Shown here piece after piece: positions 44,385-53,369 of a stretch of DNA of 64,000 bases (its first letter is position 1; the number at the start of each line of letters is the position of its first letter). The notes under the pieces are model-generated. The model saw nothing but the letters and a program-made list of their open reading frames with translations. It was not told where the DNA came from and ran no database searches. The translations under genes and the position numbers were made by a program. Location: assembly GCA_937892955.1 (NCBI GenBank), contig CALBKH010000132.1, positions 1 through 64,000 of the forward strand, given 5' to 3'. The stretch is from an uncultured Alphaproteobacteria bacterium. Its GTDB lineage: Bacteria; Pseudomonadota; Alphaproteobacteria; Rhizobiales; Ancalomicrobiaceae.

Positions 44385-45404
44385 TCAATGAACCCGGCTG
44401 ACGCAGAAGTCTACGACGTCCAACAGCGCCCGCTTGTGGGCGCCGTCCTTGAACGGGGCCAATGCGTCCTTCGCCATGGCGCCGTAGTGGCGGGCGCGTT
44501 CGACGGTGGTCTCGATCGCCTTGTGCTTGCGGAGGAACTCGATCGCGGTCACGAGATCGGCGTCCTCGGCCGCGCCGTCCTGGAGGCAGCGCTTCCAGAA
44601 GGCGCGTTCCTCGTCGGAGCCGCGGCGATAGGCGAGCACCACGGGGAGCGTGATCTTGCCTTCGCGGAAATCGTCGCCGACGTTCTTGCCGAGCGCCGCC
44701 GACGAGCCGCCGTAGTCGAGGGCGTCGTCGATCAGCTGGAAGGCGAGGCCGAGGTTGTTGCCGTAGGAGCGGAAGGCCGCCTCCTCGTCGCGCGGGCGGC
44801 CGGCGGCCACCGGGCCGAGCTCGGCGGCGGCGGAGAACAGCGCCGCGGTCTTGGCGCGGATCACCGCGAGATATTCGTCTTCGGTGGTCGCCATGTTCTT
44901 GGCGACGGCGAGCTGCATCACCTCGCCCTCGGCGATGATCGCGGCGGCGTCGGAGAGGATCTGCAGCGCCTGGAGATTGCCTGTTTCGACCATGGTGCGG
45001 AAGGCCTGGCCGAGCAGGTAGTCGCCGACCAGCACGCTCGCCTGGTTGCCCCACAGCTTGCGCGCGGCGAGCTTGCCGCGACGCATGTCGCTCTCGTCGA
45101 CGACGTCGTCGTGGAGGAGCGTCGCGGTGTGCATGAACTCGACCGCCATGGCGAGCTTGATGTGATCGTCGCCGCCGTAGCCGCACATCTGCGAGGCGGC
45201 GAGGGTCAGCATCGGCCTGAGCCGCTTGCCACCCGACGAGATCAGGTGATTGGCCACTTCCGGGATCATGGTGACGTCGGAACCGGCCTTCGACAGGATG
45301 AGTGCGTTGACCCGGTCCATGTCGCCGGTGACGAGCCGCACCAGGGGCTCGATCGAGGCTTCCGGACGCTTCTTGCCGTCTTCGAGAGAAACCACCACGC
45401 CCAC
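44385..45404 (-). CDS. long-chain polyprenyl (octaprenyl/decaprenyl) diphosphate synthase
   Basis: 339 aa from GTG 45404 (GGGAG nine bases upstream; GTGs at 45398 and 45395 are alternatives). Trans-prenyltransferase: SSGGKRLRPMLTLAA, first Asp-rich motif LLHDDVVDESDMRRG, second FQLIDDALDYGG. Makes the side chain of ubiquinone from IPP units supplied by the dxs/ispE pathway. Divergent from the DUF2007/methyltransferase pair, as usual in Rhizobiales. Exact product length (C40 or C50) is not decidable by eye. Confidence 0.93.
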   Translation of the reverse strand: MGVVVSLEDGKKRPEASIEPLVRLVTGDMDRVNALILSKAGSDVTMIPEVANHLISSGGKRLRPMLTLAASQMCGYGGDDHIKLAMAVEFMHTATLLHDDVVDESDMRRGKLAARKLWGNQASVLVGDYLLGQAFRTMVETGNLQALQILSDAAAIIAEGEVMQLAVAKNMATTEDEYLAVIRAKTAALFSAAAELGPVAAGRPRDEEAAFRSYGNNLGLAFQLIDDALDYGGSSAALGKNVGDDFREGKITLPVVLAYRRGSDEERAFWKRCLQDGAAEDADLVTAIEFLRKHKAIETTVERARHYGAMAKDALAPFKDGAHKRALLDVVDFCVSRVH

Positions 45405-45695
45405 GTCGAACCACTCCCACTCACCGGCCCACCGGTCGCGGTCGGCACCTTCCGCCTCGCGCGATACCATCCCTCGGCAGCCGCCGTCACTATCCGAAAG
45501 CAAGTGCTTCCGTCCCTCCGCCGACGTCTTCGGACCGGTTCGGAGGCGACGGGCGAGCATAGGCGGGGGCGGGGGCGCTCACAAGGGACAGGTCGGCACG
45601 GGGGAAACGCGCCGGATGCAGGGCCGACGGAGGGGGCGTCGTGGTGATTCCCTCACATGAAGGCATGCTCTAGGATCGATCCGAGAGAGGCGCCG

Positions 45696-45926
45696 ATGGA
45701 AGAACTGATCCGCTCCAACGATCCGGTCCTGATCGCCACCGTCGAAGCGCTGCTCGCCGGAGCGGGCATCGTCCATTTCGTCGCCGATCGCCACATGTCG
45801 GTACTGGAGGGGTCGATCGGCATCTTCGCGCGCCGCGTCCTGGTCGATGCCGACGAGGTGGACCGCGCCCGCCGGCTGCTCGTCGATGCCGGGCTCGGCG
45901 ACGAACTGAGGCCCGCGACGGCGTGA
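45696..45926 (+). CDS. DUF2007 family protein (putative signal-transducing)
   Basis: 76 aa from ATG 45696, with GAGAGG six bases upstream. MEELIRSNDPVLIATVEALLAGAGI, VADRHMSVLEGSIGIF and RRVLVDADEVDRARRLL match DUF2007, a small ferredoxin-like fold sometimes called a signal-transducing PII-like domain. It overlaps the methyltransferase start (GTGA). Function unproven. Confidence 0.85.
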   Translation: MEELIRSNDPVLIATVEALLAGAGIVHFVADRHMSVLEGSIGIFARRVLVDADEVDRARRLLVDAGLGDELRPATA

Positions 45927-46777
45927 CGCGCGATCCCTCCCCCCTTTCGCCGCCGTCGTCGGCGGGCGACGTCAGCACCCCCGGCGCCCCCGCCACGTCG
46001 GCGACGACGATCGACCGCTTCCTCGACGGCCGTCTCGTCGTCGAGCAGCCGGCGAAGGGACGCCATCGCGCCGGGCTCGACGCCATCCTCCTCGCCGCGA
46101 CGGTCGCCGACGGCGCGTCGGGGCTGCTGGTCGATCTCGGCGCCGGGGTGGGGACGGCGGGGCTCGCGGCGGCGGTGGGAGCACCGGGGCTCGAGGTCCG
46201 CCTCGCCGAGCGCGATCCGGAGGTCCTGCGGCTGGCGGAGGCGAACATCGTCCGCAACGGCCTCGTCGGCCGGGTCGAGACGATCGCCGTCGACCTGCTC
46301 GGCCCGGCGAAGGCGCGCGAGGCGGTGTTGCCGCGCGAATGCGCCGCCCATGTCGTCTGCAATCCGCCGTTCCATGCGCCCGGCGCCGTTCGGGCTTCGC
46401 CGCGCCAGGGCCGCGCCGCGGCGCATGTGCTCGCGGAAGGCGGGCTCGCCGATTGGGTGCGGGTGGCGGCGGCGACGCTCCGGCCGCACGGGCGGCTGTC
46501 GCTGATCTTCGAGGGCGGCGGGCTCGGCGAGATCGTCGCGGCCCTCGCCGGCCGTTTCGGCGCGGCATCGATCCGGCCGATCCATCCGCGTGAGGACGCG
46601 CCGGCGCACCGGCTGCTGGTCACGGCGGTCAAGGGATCGCGCGCCCGGCCGGCGGTGCTGCCGGGGCTGGTGCTCCATCCCGCCGGCTCCAACGCCTATC
46701 TGCCGCAGGCCGACGCCGTGCTGCGCGGAACCGCCGGGCTCGGCGGCGGCCGCGAGGATCTCACCGAGCGCGCGTAA
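45923..46777 (+). CDS. SAM-dependent methyltransferase, TrmN6-like (tRNA1Val A37 N6)
   Basis: 284 aa, GTG 45923 overlapping the DUF2007 stop. Class I Rossmann methyltransferase: VDLGAGVGTAGLAAAVG (SAM loop), VRLAERDPEVLRLAEAN, and HVVCNPPFHAPG (NPPF, the amino-methylating motif of N6-adenine enzymes). The family, COG4123, includes TrmN6/YfiC, which methylates A37 of tRNA1Val. The N-terminal ~30 residues are disordered. The alternative is another N6-adenine or N5-glutamine methyltransferase. Confidence 0.84.
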   Translation: MTRDPSPLSPPSSAGDVSTPGAPATSATTIDRFLDGRLVVEQPAKGRHRAGLDAILLAATVADGASGLLVDLGAGVGTAGLAAAVGAPGLEVRLAERDPEVLRLAEANIVRNGLVGRVETIAVDLLGPAKAREAVLPRECAAHVVCNPPFHAPGAVRASPRQGRAAAHVLAEGGLADWVRVAAATLRPHGRLSLIFEGGGLGEIVAALAGRFGAASIRPIHPREDAPAHRLLVTAVKGSRARPAVLPGLVLHPAGSNAYLPQADAVLRGTAGLGGGREDLTERA

Positions 46778-46869
46778 GGCGGATCCGATGATGTTTCGAC
46801 CGGGTCGAGGGTCCCTGGTGCGAAGACGGCCCGGCCGGGCATCGTCCGGTCGGGCCGCGACGTTCACGG

Positions 46870-46889
46870 CATTCGGACGCTTCCGAATG
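46870..46889. repeat. stem-loop between convergent genes, core shared with 15.4-kb cassette
   Basis: Perfect 8-bp arms (CATTCGGA/TCCGAATG) with loop CGCT. The core ATTCGGACG..TCCGAAT matches 15469-15486. Placed between the convergent methyltransferase and a small secreted-protein gene, it probably terminates both or is a dispersed palindromic unit. Confidence 0.6.
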
Positions 46890-46915
46890 TCGGGAGCCGA
46901 ACACGACGGGACGGT

Positions 46916-47164
46916 TCACCGACCGAGGAAACGCGGGCCGACGTTGCGGCAGGAGACGATACGGCAGGACATCCGCCGCGGCGTCGTCAGTTGGCACTTG
47001 AGTTTGGCTTCCTGCTGCGCCGTCCGCCGGTCGGGCGAATAGCCCCAGCCCTCGCCGAGACGGCTCTTGGCGTGGCAGGCCCAGGCGTTGGCGGCGCCGG
47101 TCGAGAAGGCCATCACGACGGCGGTCGCTGCCGCCAGGGTCATCATCTTCATCTTCGGGGTCAT
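46916..47164 (-). CDS. small secreted Cys-rich protein, DUF4189-like
   Basis: 82 aa from ATG 47164, with AGGAG upstream. Signal peptide KMKMMTLAAATAVVMAFSTG with cleavage near ANAWA. The mature ~58 residues contain ACHAKSRLGEGWGYS, then A-x-x-E-A-K-L-K-C and SCRIVSC: four cysteines that may pair, resembling the short DUF4189-type repeat. Periplasmic; function unknown. Divergent from another small secreted protein. Confidence 0.68.
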   Translation of the reverse strand: MTPKMKMMTLAAATAVVMAFSTGAANAWACHAKSRLGEGWGYSPDRRTAQQEAKLKCQLTTPRRMSCRIVSCRNVGPRFLGR

Positions 47165-47255
47165 GGTCTCACTCCTCTCACCCGAACGATGCGCATGGTC
47201 GCACCGTCGCGCCCGACGCGCCATGAGCGAGATCACCGGCGGCGAAAATCGGCGC

Positions 47256-47285
47256 GGCCACCGGGCGCTCCGCCGCCCGGTGGCC
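47256..47285. repeat. 12-bp-arm palindrome in a divergent promoter region
   Basis: GGCCACCGGGCG / CGCCCGGTGGCC with a 6-base loop. Lies between two divergent secreted-protein genes (253-base gap). Could be an operator, an RNA hairpin in a leader, or a REP-like unit. Confidence 0.45.
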
Positions 47286-47417
47286 GGGCCGGCGCACCGT
47301 GACCCTCCGGATTTCCACGGTCTTCGATCGCAGACGGTGACCACGGGCGGAGAAAATGTTCTAAACTCTCGAGCCGAACTCCTCGCCCGCCGGGCGCCAG
47401 ATCAGGATCCGAGACTC

Positions 47418-47756
47418 ATGCGTTCGACCGTTCTCGCTCTCACCGCCGTCGTTCTCGCCGCCGTGCCGGCGGCCGCCGACGGCGTCTATCGCGGCGCTTC
47501 GTCGGTGGCCGGCGGGCGCGATCCGGTCTGCGCCGGCGTCACCTCGATGAACGCCATCGTCTCGGGCTCCGACATCCGTCTCGACGGCGCGGTCTACGAG
47601 GGCGTCGGCATGCCCGGCAGCGGGACGGTCAAGGCGGACGGCAGCTTCACCGCGACCAAGGGTCCGGTCACCTTCTCCGGCAAGGTGACGGCGAAGCACG
47701 TCACCGCCCAGTGGAAGGGCCCCGACTGCTACGGCGCGATCGATCTGGCGAAGTGA
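47418..47756 (+). CDS. small secreted protein of unknown function
   Basis: 112 aa from ATG 47418. Signal peptide STVLALTAVVLAAVPAAADG. The mature ~90 residues look all-beta (YRGASSVAGG, GSDIRLDGAVYEG, GTVKADGSFTATKG, VTAQWKGPDCYGAIDL) with two cysteines that could form one disulfide, as in small lipocalin- or lectin-like periplasmic proteins. No family named with confidence. A hairpin follows the stop. Confidence 0.65.
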   Translation: MRSTVLALTAVVLAAVPAAADGVYRGASSVAGGRDPVCAGVTSMNAIVSGSDIRLDGAVYEGVGMPGSGTVKADGSFTATKGPVTFSGKVTAKHVTAQWKGPDCYGAIDLAK

Positions 47757-47765
47757 GCAGACCCT

Positions 47766-47791
47766 GGAGGTCCCGGTCGGCCGGGACCTCC
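47766..47791 (+). terminator. hairpin after the small secreted protein
   Basis: Perfect 11-bp stem (GGAGGTCCCGG/CCGGGACCTCC), 4-base loop TCGG, ten bases after the stop; no clear T-run. The rest of the gap to 48072 contains short inverted GC-rich motifs but no gene. Confidence 0.6.
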
Positions 47792-48072
47792 GCGAGAGGA
47801 TCGCGCGTATCGCAAAGCGCCCGCGGAACCTTCGCGGGGTCGAGCCGATCCGTCCGCAGCGTCGCGACCACCGCCGAACTCGACCGAACCACGGGCCGCC
47901 ATCCCCGGTGGGACGCGAAGCGGAGGGGAAGGGGATCCAGCGGCTCTTCAACAGGTCGAGAGGCCGATGGGTCCCCTTCCCTCGCGCGTCGCGCTCGCCG
48001 GGGACGATGGCCGAATTCGAGGCGCCGGAGCTACCGGAATCCCGCCTTTCGGCAATCCCAAACCAACGCTCT

Positions 48073-49554
48073 TCACTGGAAGGCCACTTCCTCGAAGCTC
48101 CTGAGCTTCCGGGAGTGGATCTTCTCGGCCGGCATCGAGCGCAGTTTCTCCATGGCGCGGATGCCGATGCGCAGATGTTGGCCGACCTGACGGCGGTAGA
48201 ACTCGCTCGCCATGCCGGGCAGCTTCAATTCACCGTGCAGCGGCTTGTCGGAGACGCAGAGCAGCGTGCCGTAGGGGACGCGGAAGCGGAAGCCGTTCGC
48301 CGCGATGGTCGCCGATTCCATGTCGAGGGCGATGGCACGCGACTGGGAGAAGCGCTCGACCAGTTCGCGCTGATCCCTGAGCTCCCAATTGCGGTTGTCG
48401 ATGGTGGCGACGGTGCCCGTCCGCATCACCGTCTTCAATTCCCAGCCGGTCAGGCCGGTGATTTCGGCCACCGCCTGTTCGAGCGCCACCTGGATTTCGG
48501 CGAGCGCCGGCACCGGCGCCCACAGCGGCAGGTCGGCGTCGAGGACGTGGTCGTCGCGCACATAGGCGTGGGCGAGGACGTAGTCGCCGAGCTTCTGTGA
48601 ATTCCGCAAGCCCGCGCAGTGGCCGAGCATCACCCAGGCGTGCGGACGCAGCACCGCGACGTGGTCGGTGATGGTCTTGGCGTTGGAGGGGCCGACGCCG
48701 ATGTTGACCATGGTGATGCCGGAATGGCCCTTGCGCGTCAGGTGATAGGCCGGCATCTGCGGCAGGCGTGGCGGCGCGGCGCCCTCGACCGGTTCGGACG
48801 CGCCGCGCTTCCAGACGAGATTGCCGGGCTCGACGAAGGCCTCGTAATCGCCCGCCGGGTCGTCGACCGCGGCGCGGGCATAGGCGATGAACTCGTCGAC
48901 GTAGAACTGGTAGTTGGTGAAGAGCACGTAGTTCTGGAAATGCTCCGGTTTCGTCGCCGTGTAGTGGGCGAGGCGGTGGAGCGAATAGTCGACGCGCGGT
49001 GCGGTGAAGGGGGCGAGCGGGCCGGGTTCGCCGGCGGCGACCTCGAGCGTGCCGTTGACGATGGCGTCGTCGGTGACGGCGAGGTCGGGGACGTCGAAGA
49101 GGTCTCGTAGAGGCCGGTCGAGCCGTTCGGCCGCCTCGAAGGACAGGCCCTCGTCGGATCGCAGGGCGAAATGGATCGGCACCGGCACCGCCGACCAGCC
49201 GACCTCGACGCCGACGCCGTGGTTGGCGAGGAGCTGGCCGATCTGGACCTCGAGATAGTGGGCGAAGAGGTCGGGCCGGGTCACCGTCGTCGCATAGACG
49301 CCGGGGGCCTGGACGTAGCCGAAGGCGAGACGGCTGTCGAGGCGGGCGTGGGTGTCGATGGTGATGCGCAATTCCGGATAGAAGGCGCGGATGCGGCCCT
49401 CGACGGCCTCGCCGTCGAGCACCTCGCGGAAGCGCCTGTTGAGGAAGGCGATCGCCTCGTCGTAGAGCGCGATCAGCCGCGCCACCGCGGCCGTCGCCTC
49501 GGTGAAGATCTCGAAGGGACGTCCCTTCGGAGTGTCGACGGGTCCGTTCGACAT
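48073..49554 (-). CDS. amn: AMP nucleosidase
   Basis: 493 aa from ATG 49554. Hydrolyses AMP to adenine and ribose-5-phosphate. The N-terminal AMN domain (~1-170) includes YPELRITIDTHARLDSRLAFGYV and PGVYATTVTRPDLF. The C-terminal nucleoside-phosphorylase-like domain has GPSNAKTITDHVAVLRPHAWVMLGHCAGL in two pieces and the catalytic region ALDMESATIAANGF. Length is typical. Found next to a HAD phosphatase on the same strand 83 bases upstream. Confidence 0.94.
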   Translation of the reverse strand: MSNGPVDTPKGRPFEIFTEATAAVARLIALYDEAIAFLNRRFREVLDGEAVEGRIRAFYPELRITIDTHARLDSRLAFGYVQAPGVYATTVTRPDLFAHYLEVQIGQLLANHGVGVEVGWSAVPVPIHFALRSDEGLSFEAAERLDRPLRDLFDVPDLAVTDDAIVNGTLEVAAGEPGPLAPFTAPRVDYSLHRLAHYTATKPEHFQNYVLFTNYQFYVDEFIAYARAAVDDPAGDYEAFVEPGNLVWKRGASEPVEGAAPPRLPQMPAYHLTRKGHSGITMVNIGVGPSNAKTITDHVAVLRPHAWVMLGHCAGLRNSQKLGDYVLAHAYVRDDHVLDADLPLWAPVPALAEIQVALEQAVAEITGLTGWELKTVMRTGTVATIDNRNWELRDQRELVERFSQSRAIALDMESATIAANGFRFRVPYGTLLCVSDKPLHGELKLPGMASEFYRRQVGQHLRIGIRAMEKLRSMPAEKIHSRKLRSFEEVAFQ

Positions 49555-49637
49555 GCGCCTTGCCTCCCCTCCGGCGCGCCGCCGGTCGACCGCCACTTCT
49601 TCTCTTCCGAAGTCTCGTCCGAGCGCCGGCCTCGCGT

Positions 49638-50306
49638 TCACGCCGCGGCACGCGGCAGATGCGTGGCGAGGATCCGCGGCAGGTCGGTGTGTTTCGCGAA
49701 GGTCGCCGCAGCGCCGGCGGCGCGCAGTCGGTCGGCGAGACCGGCGGTGACGTGGCCACCGCCGACGAAACCGACGACCTCCATGCCGGCGCGGCGCGCC
49801 GCCGTGACCCCGGCGACCGAATCCTCGATCACCAGACAGTCGGCCGGATCTGCTCCCATCTGCGAGGCGGCGTACATCAGGATGTCGGGGGCGGGCTTGG
49901 CCCGCTTCACCTGGCTCGCCGAATAGATGCGCCCGTCGAAGAGATGGGCGAGACCGCAGGTGGCGAGGTTGTCGATGAGCGCCGGCAGGCGGGTCGAGGA
50001 GGCGACGCAGCACGGCAGATCGAGCGCCTCGACCATGGCGTGGGCGCCCGGCACAGGCTTCAGCTCGCGGGCGAAGACCTCGCGGACACGGGCGAGATGA
50101 GCCTCGAGGAATCCGGCCGGCAGCGGACGGCCGAGTTCGCGTTCGATCGTCTCCCAGACTTCCTTCGTGGTTGTGCCGGCGAAGCGGGCGCAGACGGTCT
50201 CGACGGAGATCGGCAGGCCGAGGCCGGTCATCGCCTCGGCTTCGAGCCGGGCGACGACGATCTCGCTGTCGATGAGCACACCGTCGCAGTCGAAGATGAC
50301 GAGCAT
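49638..50306 (-). CDS. HAD-superfamily phosphatase/phosphomutase (CbbY/Gph-like)
   Basis: 222 aa. HAD motif I at the N-terminus (FDCDGVLIDSE, with both Asp), motif II CVASSTRLPAL, motif III Lys in VKRAKPAPDIL, motif IV VIEDSVAGVTAA. The helical cap after motif I is of the beta-phosphoglucomutase/phosphoglycolate phosphatase subgroup. Substrate is a small phosphorylated metabolite, not further assignable. Divergent from ccrM. Confidence 0.88.
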   Translation of the reverse strand: MLVIFDCDGVLIDSEIVVARLEAEAMTGLGLPISVETVCARFAGTTTKEVWETIERELGRPLPAGFLEAHLARVREVFARELKPVPGAHAMVEALDLPCCVASSTRLPALIDNLATCGLAHLFDGRIYSASQVKRAKPAPDILMYAASQMGADPADCLVIEDSVAGVTAARRAGMEVVGFVGGGHVTAGLADRLRAAGAAATFAKHTDLPRILATHLPRAAA

Positions 50307-50418
50307 GAAGATCCGACTCGTTCGGTTGGCGGAGATCTCTTCTCTTTTAGGAGCGCGCCGGTGCGCCGGGAAGGGGCGAGATACGGGTTATCCCGTTCGT
50401 CGCGCCGTCGCCTCGCCC

Positions 50419-50434
50419 TTTACCTGCCCTTTAC
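50419..50434. promoter_or_regulatory. degenerate CtrA-like box upstream of ccrM
   Basis: TTTAC-CTGCCC-TTTAC matches the CtrA consensus TTAAC-N6-TTAAC with one mismatch per half. It is part of a tandem GCCCTTTACC repeat with 11-base period (50415-50424, 50426-50435), followed by an inverted GGTAACC (50442-50448). It lies 65-80 bases before the ccrM start. A GANTC site (GACTC) is at 50315-50319. Confidence 0.5.
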
Positions 50435-50498
50435 CGCGATCGGTAACCATGACGCCATCGAGTAGCGTTCAGTAGCCGCGTATCAGGCGAGTACGTTC

Positions 50499-51653
50499 AT
50501 GCCCCAGTCGCGTATCCGGACGGCCCGAACGGGCTCGCCTGACCTCTCTTCACGTGAGGCCTCGGCACTCCATCCCCATCTCGACCGCATCCTCGTCGGC
50601 GATTGCGTCGCCGAACTGGAGAAACTGCCGGCGAAGTCGGTCGATCTGGTCTTCGCCGATCCGCCCTACAATCTCCAGCTCGCGGGCACCCTGCATCGGC
50701 CGGACCAGAGCCTCGTCGACGCCGTCGACGACGAGTGGGACCGGTTCGACAGTTTCGAGGCCTACGACGCCTTCACCCGCGCCTGGCTGCTCGCGGTGCG
50801 CCGCGTGTTGAAGCCGAACGGCACGATCTGGGTGATCGGCAGCTATCACAACATCTTCCGCGTCGGCACCATTCTCCAGGACCTCGGCTTCTGGATCCTC
50901 AACGACGTGGTGTGGCGCAAGACCAACCCGATGCCCAACTTCAAGGGTCGGCGCTTCCAGAACGCCCACGAGACGCTGATCTGGGCCGGTCGCGACCAGG
51001 ACACCAAGAAATACACCTTCAACTACGACGCGCTGAAGGCCTTCAACGAAGACACGCAGATGCGGTCGGACTGGACGATCCCGATCTGCTCGGGCGGCGA
51101 ACGGCTGAAGGACGACGCCGGTGACAAGGTGCATCCGACCCAGAAGCCGGAGGGGCTGCTGCACCGGGTGATGCTCGCCTCGTCGAACCCCGGTGACGTG
51201 GTGCTCGACCCGTTCTTCGGCACCGGCACCACCGGCGCGGTGGCGAAGAAGCTCGGCCGCTCCTTCGTCGGCATCGAGCGCGACGCGACCTATGCCGAGG
51301 CGGCGCGGACCCGCATCGACGCGGTGGTGCCGCACGACGCGGCGTCGCTGGAGATGGCCAAGGGCAAGAAGGCGGAGGTCCGCGTGCCCTTCGGTGCGCT
51401 GATCGAGGCCGGGCTGATCGAGGCCGGCGAGATCCTCTACGGACCCAAGGGGCGTCACCTCGCCCGCGTCCGGGTCGACGGCAGCCTCGAGGCGCTGGGG
51501 CGGACCGGCTCGATCCACCGGATCGGCGCGCTGGTCCAGGAGGCCGAGGCGTGCAACGGCTGGACCTTCTGGCACGTGACCCGCAACGGCGTACCGATGG
51601 TCATCGACGAACTCAGACAGCAGATGCGCACCGCGATGGGCGAAGCCGGCTGA
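50499..51653 (+). CDS. ccrM: cell-cycle DNA adenine-N6 methyltransferase CcrM (GANTC)
   Basis: 384 aa. Beta-class amino-methyltransferase order: target motif LVFADPPYNLQL early, SAM motif DPFFGTGTTGAVAKKLGR late. WRKTNPMPNFKGRRFQNAHE and the C-terminal ~90-residue RAMA-like domain (VPFGALIEAGLIEAGE to HVTRNGVPMVIDEL) identify the CcrM type, which methylates adenine in GANTC and controls alphaproteobacterial cell-cycle transcription. Stand-alone, without a restriction enzyme. A strong terminator follows. Confidence 0.95.
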   Translation: MPQSRIRTARTGSPDLSSREASALHPHLDRILVGDCVAELEKLPAKSVDLVFADPPYNLQLAGTLHRPDQSLVDAVDDEWDRFDSFEAYDAFTRAWLLAVRRVLKPNGTIWVIGSYHNIFRVGTILQDLGFWILNDVVWRKTNPMPNFKGRRFQNAHETLIWAGRDQDTKKYTFNYDALKAFNEDTQMRSDWTIPICSGGERLKDDAGDKVHPTQKPEGLLHRVMLASSNPGDVVLDPFFGTGTTGAVAKKLGRSFVGIERDATYAEAARTRIDAVVPHDAASLEMAKGKKAEVRVPFGALIEAGLIEAGEILYGPKGRHLARVRVDGSLEALGRTGSIHRIGALVQEAEACNGWTFWHVTRNGVPMVIDELRQQMRTAMGEAG

Positions 51654-51685
51654 GGCGATCCGCCCACGGTTCGGAACGAAACGAC

Positions 51686-51716
51686 GAAGCCCCCGGGGCC
51701 GGACCCCGGGGGCTTC
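51686..51716. terminator. bidirectional intrinsic terminator after ccrM
   Basis: 13-bp perfect stem (GAAGCCCCCGGGG/CCCCGGGGGCTTC), 5-base loop, followed by GCTTTCGTC, between convergent ccrM and a phosphoesterase gene. Confidence 0.8.
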
Positions 51717-51749
51717 GCTTTCGTCACGATGCCTCTCGGCGTCGCGGTG

Positions 51750-52742
51750 TCACTTCTTCGCCGGCGGGATCTGGGCGATCTCCTGGAAGGCGAAAGGCTT
51801 GTCGGCGTCGTCGGGATCGACGATCACCCGCACCGCGCCGACGATCTTCTCGCCCGGCACCTGCAGGCGAGTGATGCCCGGAACCGGCTTCATGTCAGTG
51901 CCGTAGAACGGCGTCACCTGGAAGAAATGGGCGTCGCCGTTGATGACGAGCACCGGCTTGCCGAAGGCCTTGGCCTGCTTCTCGATGGTCTTCAGCGTCT
52001 TGACGAAGCCCGAGGCGAGCGGCACGTCCGGCTCGAACTGCTTGATGTCCCACATCTCTGCCTGAAGCGAGATCACCACGGCGCCGAGCTTGTCCGCCAC
52101 GGCCTTCTCGAAGGCGGCGGTGAGCCATTTCTGATTGGCTTCGTCGCGGGCGAAGAACTCCTTGACGTTGTCGAGGCCGCGGGTCTCGAAATTGTTGTTG
52201 GAGCCGGGGATGTTGGGCTGGACGAACATCACGCCGTTCATGACGAAGCGGGTGTTCTCGACGAAGAGCTTGCCGTCCCAGGCCTTGACGTCGGGCATCA
52301 GCTCGGACTGGCGCTCGAGCGCGATGGGGTTCTTGCCCAGCGACTGCGGCGCGGCGAAGAACATCTCGCGGACCTTGTTCAGGCGCTCGTTCGGGTCGAA
52401 CCTCCCGGCCTTCTCGCGATGACAGTCGGTCCATTCGTTGTCGCCGACGGTGTAGACCAGCGGGCCGTCGAACATGGCGAACTCGTCCGCGACCTTCCGG
52501 AAGGTCTCGTCGGAGCAGACGGTCGAGCCCGCCTTGATGTCGCCCATGTGGATGGAGACGGCCGGCTTCAGCGCGTTGATCCTGGCGATCAGCGCCTCGA
52601 AACGCGGATAGTCGTCGGGCAGCTTGTAGGGCATGTCGCCGAGGGCGACGAAGGCGAAGGAATGCGGACCGCCGACATCGACGGCCGCAGCCGGGGAAGC
52701 GGCGGCGACGGCGAGAGCGGCGGCGAGGACGAGGCGACGCAT
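51750..52742 (-). CDS. exported calcineurin-like metallophosphoesterase
   Basis: 330 aa with a signal peptide (RRLVLAAALAVAAASPAAA). Metallophosphoesterase blocks appear in order: FVALGDMPYKL, SIHMGDIKAG, YTVGDNEWTDC, and LVINGDAHFFQVTPF near the end. The GD/GDNE pattern supplies the dinuclear metal ligands. Periplasmic; substrate unknown, possibly a phosphate ester or phosphodiester scavenging role. Ends in PPAKK. Stands alone. Confidence 0.82.
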   Translation of the reverse strand: MRRLVLAAALAVAAASPAAAVDVGGPHSFAFVALGDMPYKLPDDYPRFEALIARINALKPAVSIHMGDIKAGSTVCSDETFRKVADEFAMFDGPLVYTVGDNEWTDCHREKAGRFDPNERLNKVREMFFAAPQSLGKNPIALERQSELMPDVKAWDGKLFVENTRFVMNGVMFVQPNIPGSNNNFETRGLDNVKEFFARDEANQKWLTAAFEKAVADKLGAVVISLQAEMWDIKQFEPDVPLASGFVKTLKTIEKQAKAFGKPVLVINGDAHFFQVTPFYGTDMKPVPGITRLQVPGEKIVGAVRVIVDPDDADKPFAFQEIAQIPPAKK

Positions 52743-52929
52743 CGTGTCATCTCCAGGAGGGGGAAAAGCGTGGCGGCATCCTCGGCGGCATCGACGACGC
52801 TTCGATGAACGCCGCGACGGCGGAGCGGCGTGACCCTGCCCTGCGAACCGGACGGCAGACGCGCCGGTCGGCCTCGTCTATCGTTTCGACACCACGGCCC
52901 TCGCGGCCGTTCCTCGATCCGGGATCCGC

Positions 52930-53352
52930 ATGACCACGCTTCCGACCCTCGACGATTTCCCCGCCCGCACCTTCGACAAGCTGCGCTACGGCGACACCGA
53001 CCGGCAGGGCCACGTCAACAACGCCGTCTTCGCCACCTTCTTCGAGACCGGGCGGGTCGAGATGCTGCTCGCCGGCGGCGGCGATTTCCTGGCGCCCGGT
53101 CAGTCGCTGGTGTTGGCGCGGCTGGAGATCGACCTCGTCGCCGAGATCAACTGGCCGGGCACGGTCGAGATCGGCACGCGCGTCGCCAAGATCGGCCGCT
53201 CGTCGATGTCGCTCGAGCAGGCGGTGTTCCAGAACGGGGTGCTGGCGGCGCGCGGCATCTCGGTGGTGGTGCTGACCGACGAGACGACACGGCGCTCGAC
53301 GCCCCTGTCGGAGAGCGCGATCGAGAAGCTGAGCGCCTACCGCGCCGGCTGA
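52930..53352 (+). CDS. acyl-CoA thioesterase, hotdog fold
   Basis: 140 aa. 4-HBA-CoA/YbgC-type thioesterase: KLRYGDTDRQGHVNNAVFATFFETGR carries the conserved Asp (DTD) and the His-Val-Asn-Asn turn. The rest is the usual beta-sheet (ARLEIDLVAEINWPG, GTRVAKIGRSSMSLEQ). Cytoplasmic, hydrolyses short/medium acyl-CoA; substrate not determinable. Convergent with mutY. Confidence 0.88.
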   Translation: MTTLPTLDDFPARTFDKLRYGDTDRQGHVNNAVFATFFETGRVEMLLAGGGDFLAPGQSLVLARLEIDLVAEINWPGTVEIGTRVAKIGRSSMSLEQAVFQNGVLAARGISVVVLTDETTRRSTPLSESAIEKLSAYRAG

Positions 53353-53369
53353 AGCGGCGTGGCCTCCCC

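Noticed and set aside
47067..47417. N-terminal extension of the 112-aa secreted protein
   Set aside because: ATG 47418 begins a textbook signal peptide; the extension is antisense to the DUF4189-like gene and its promoter.
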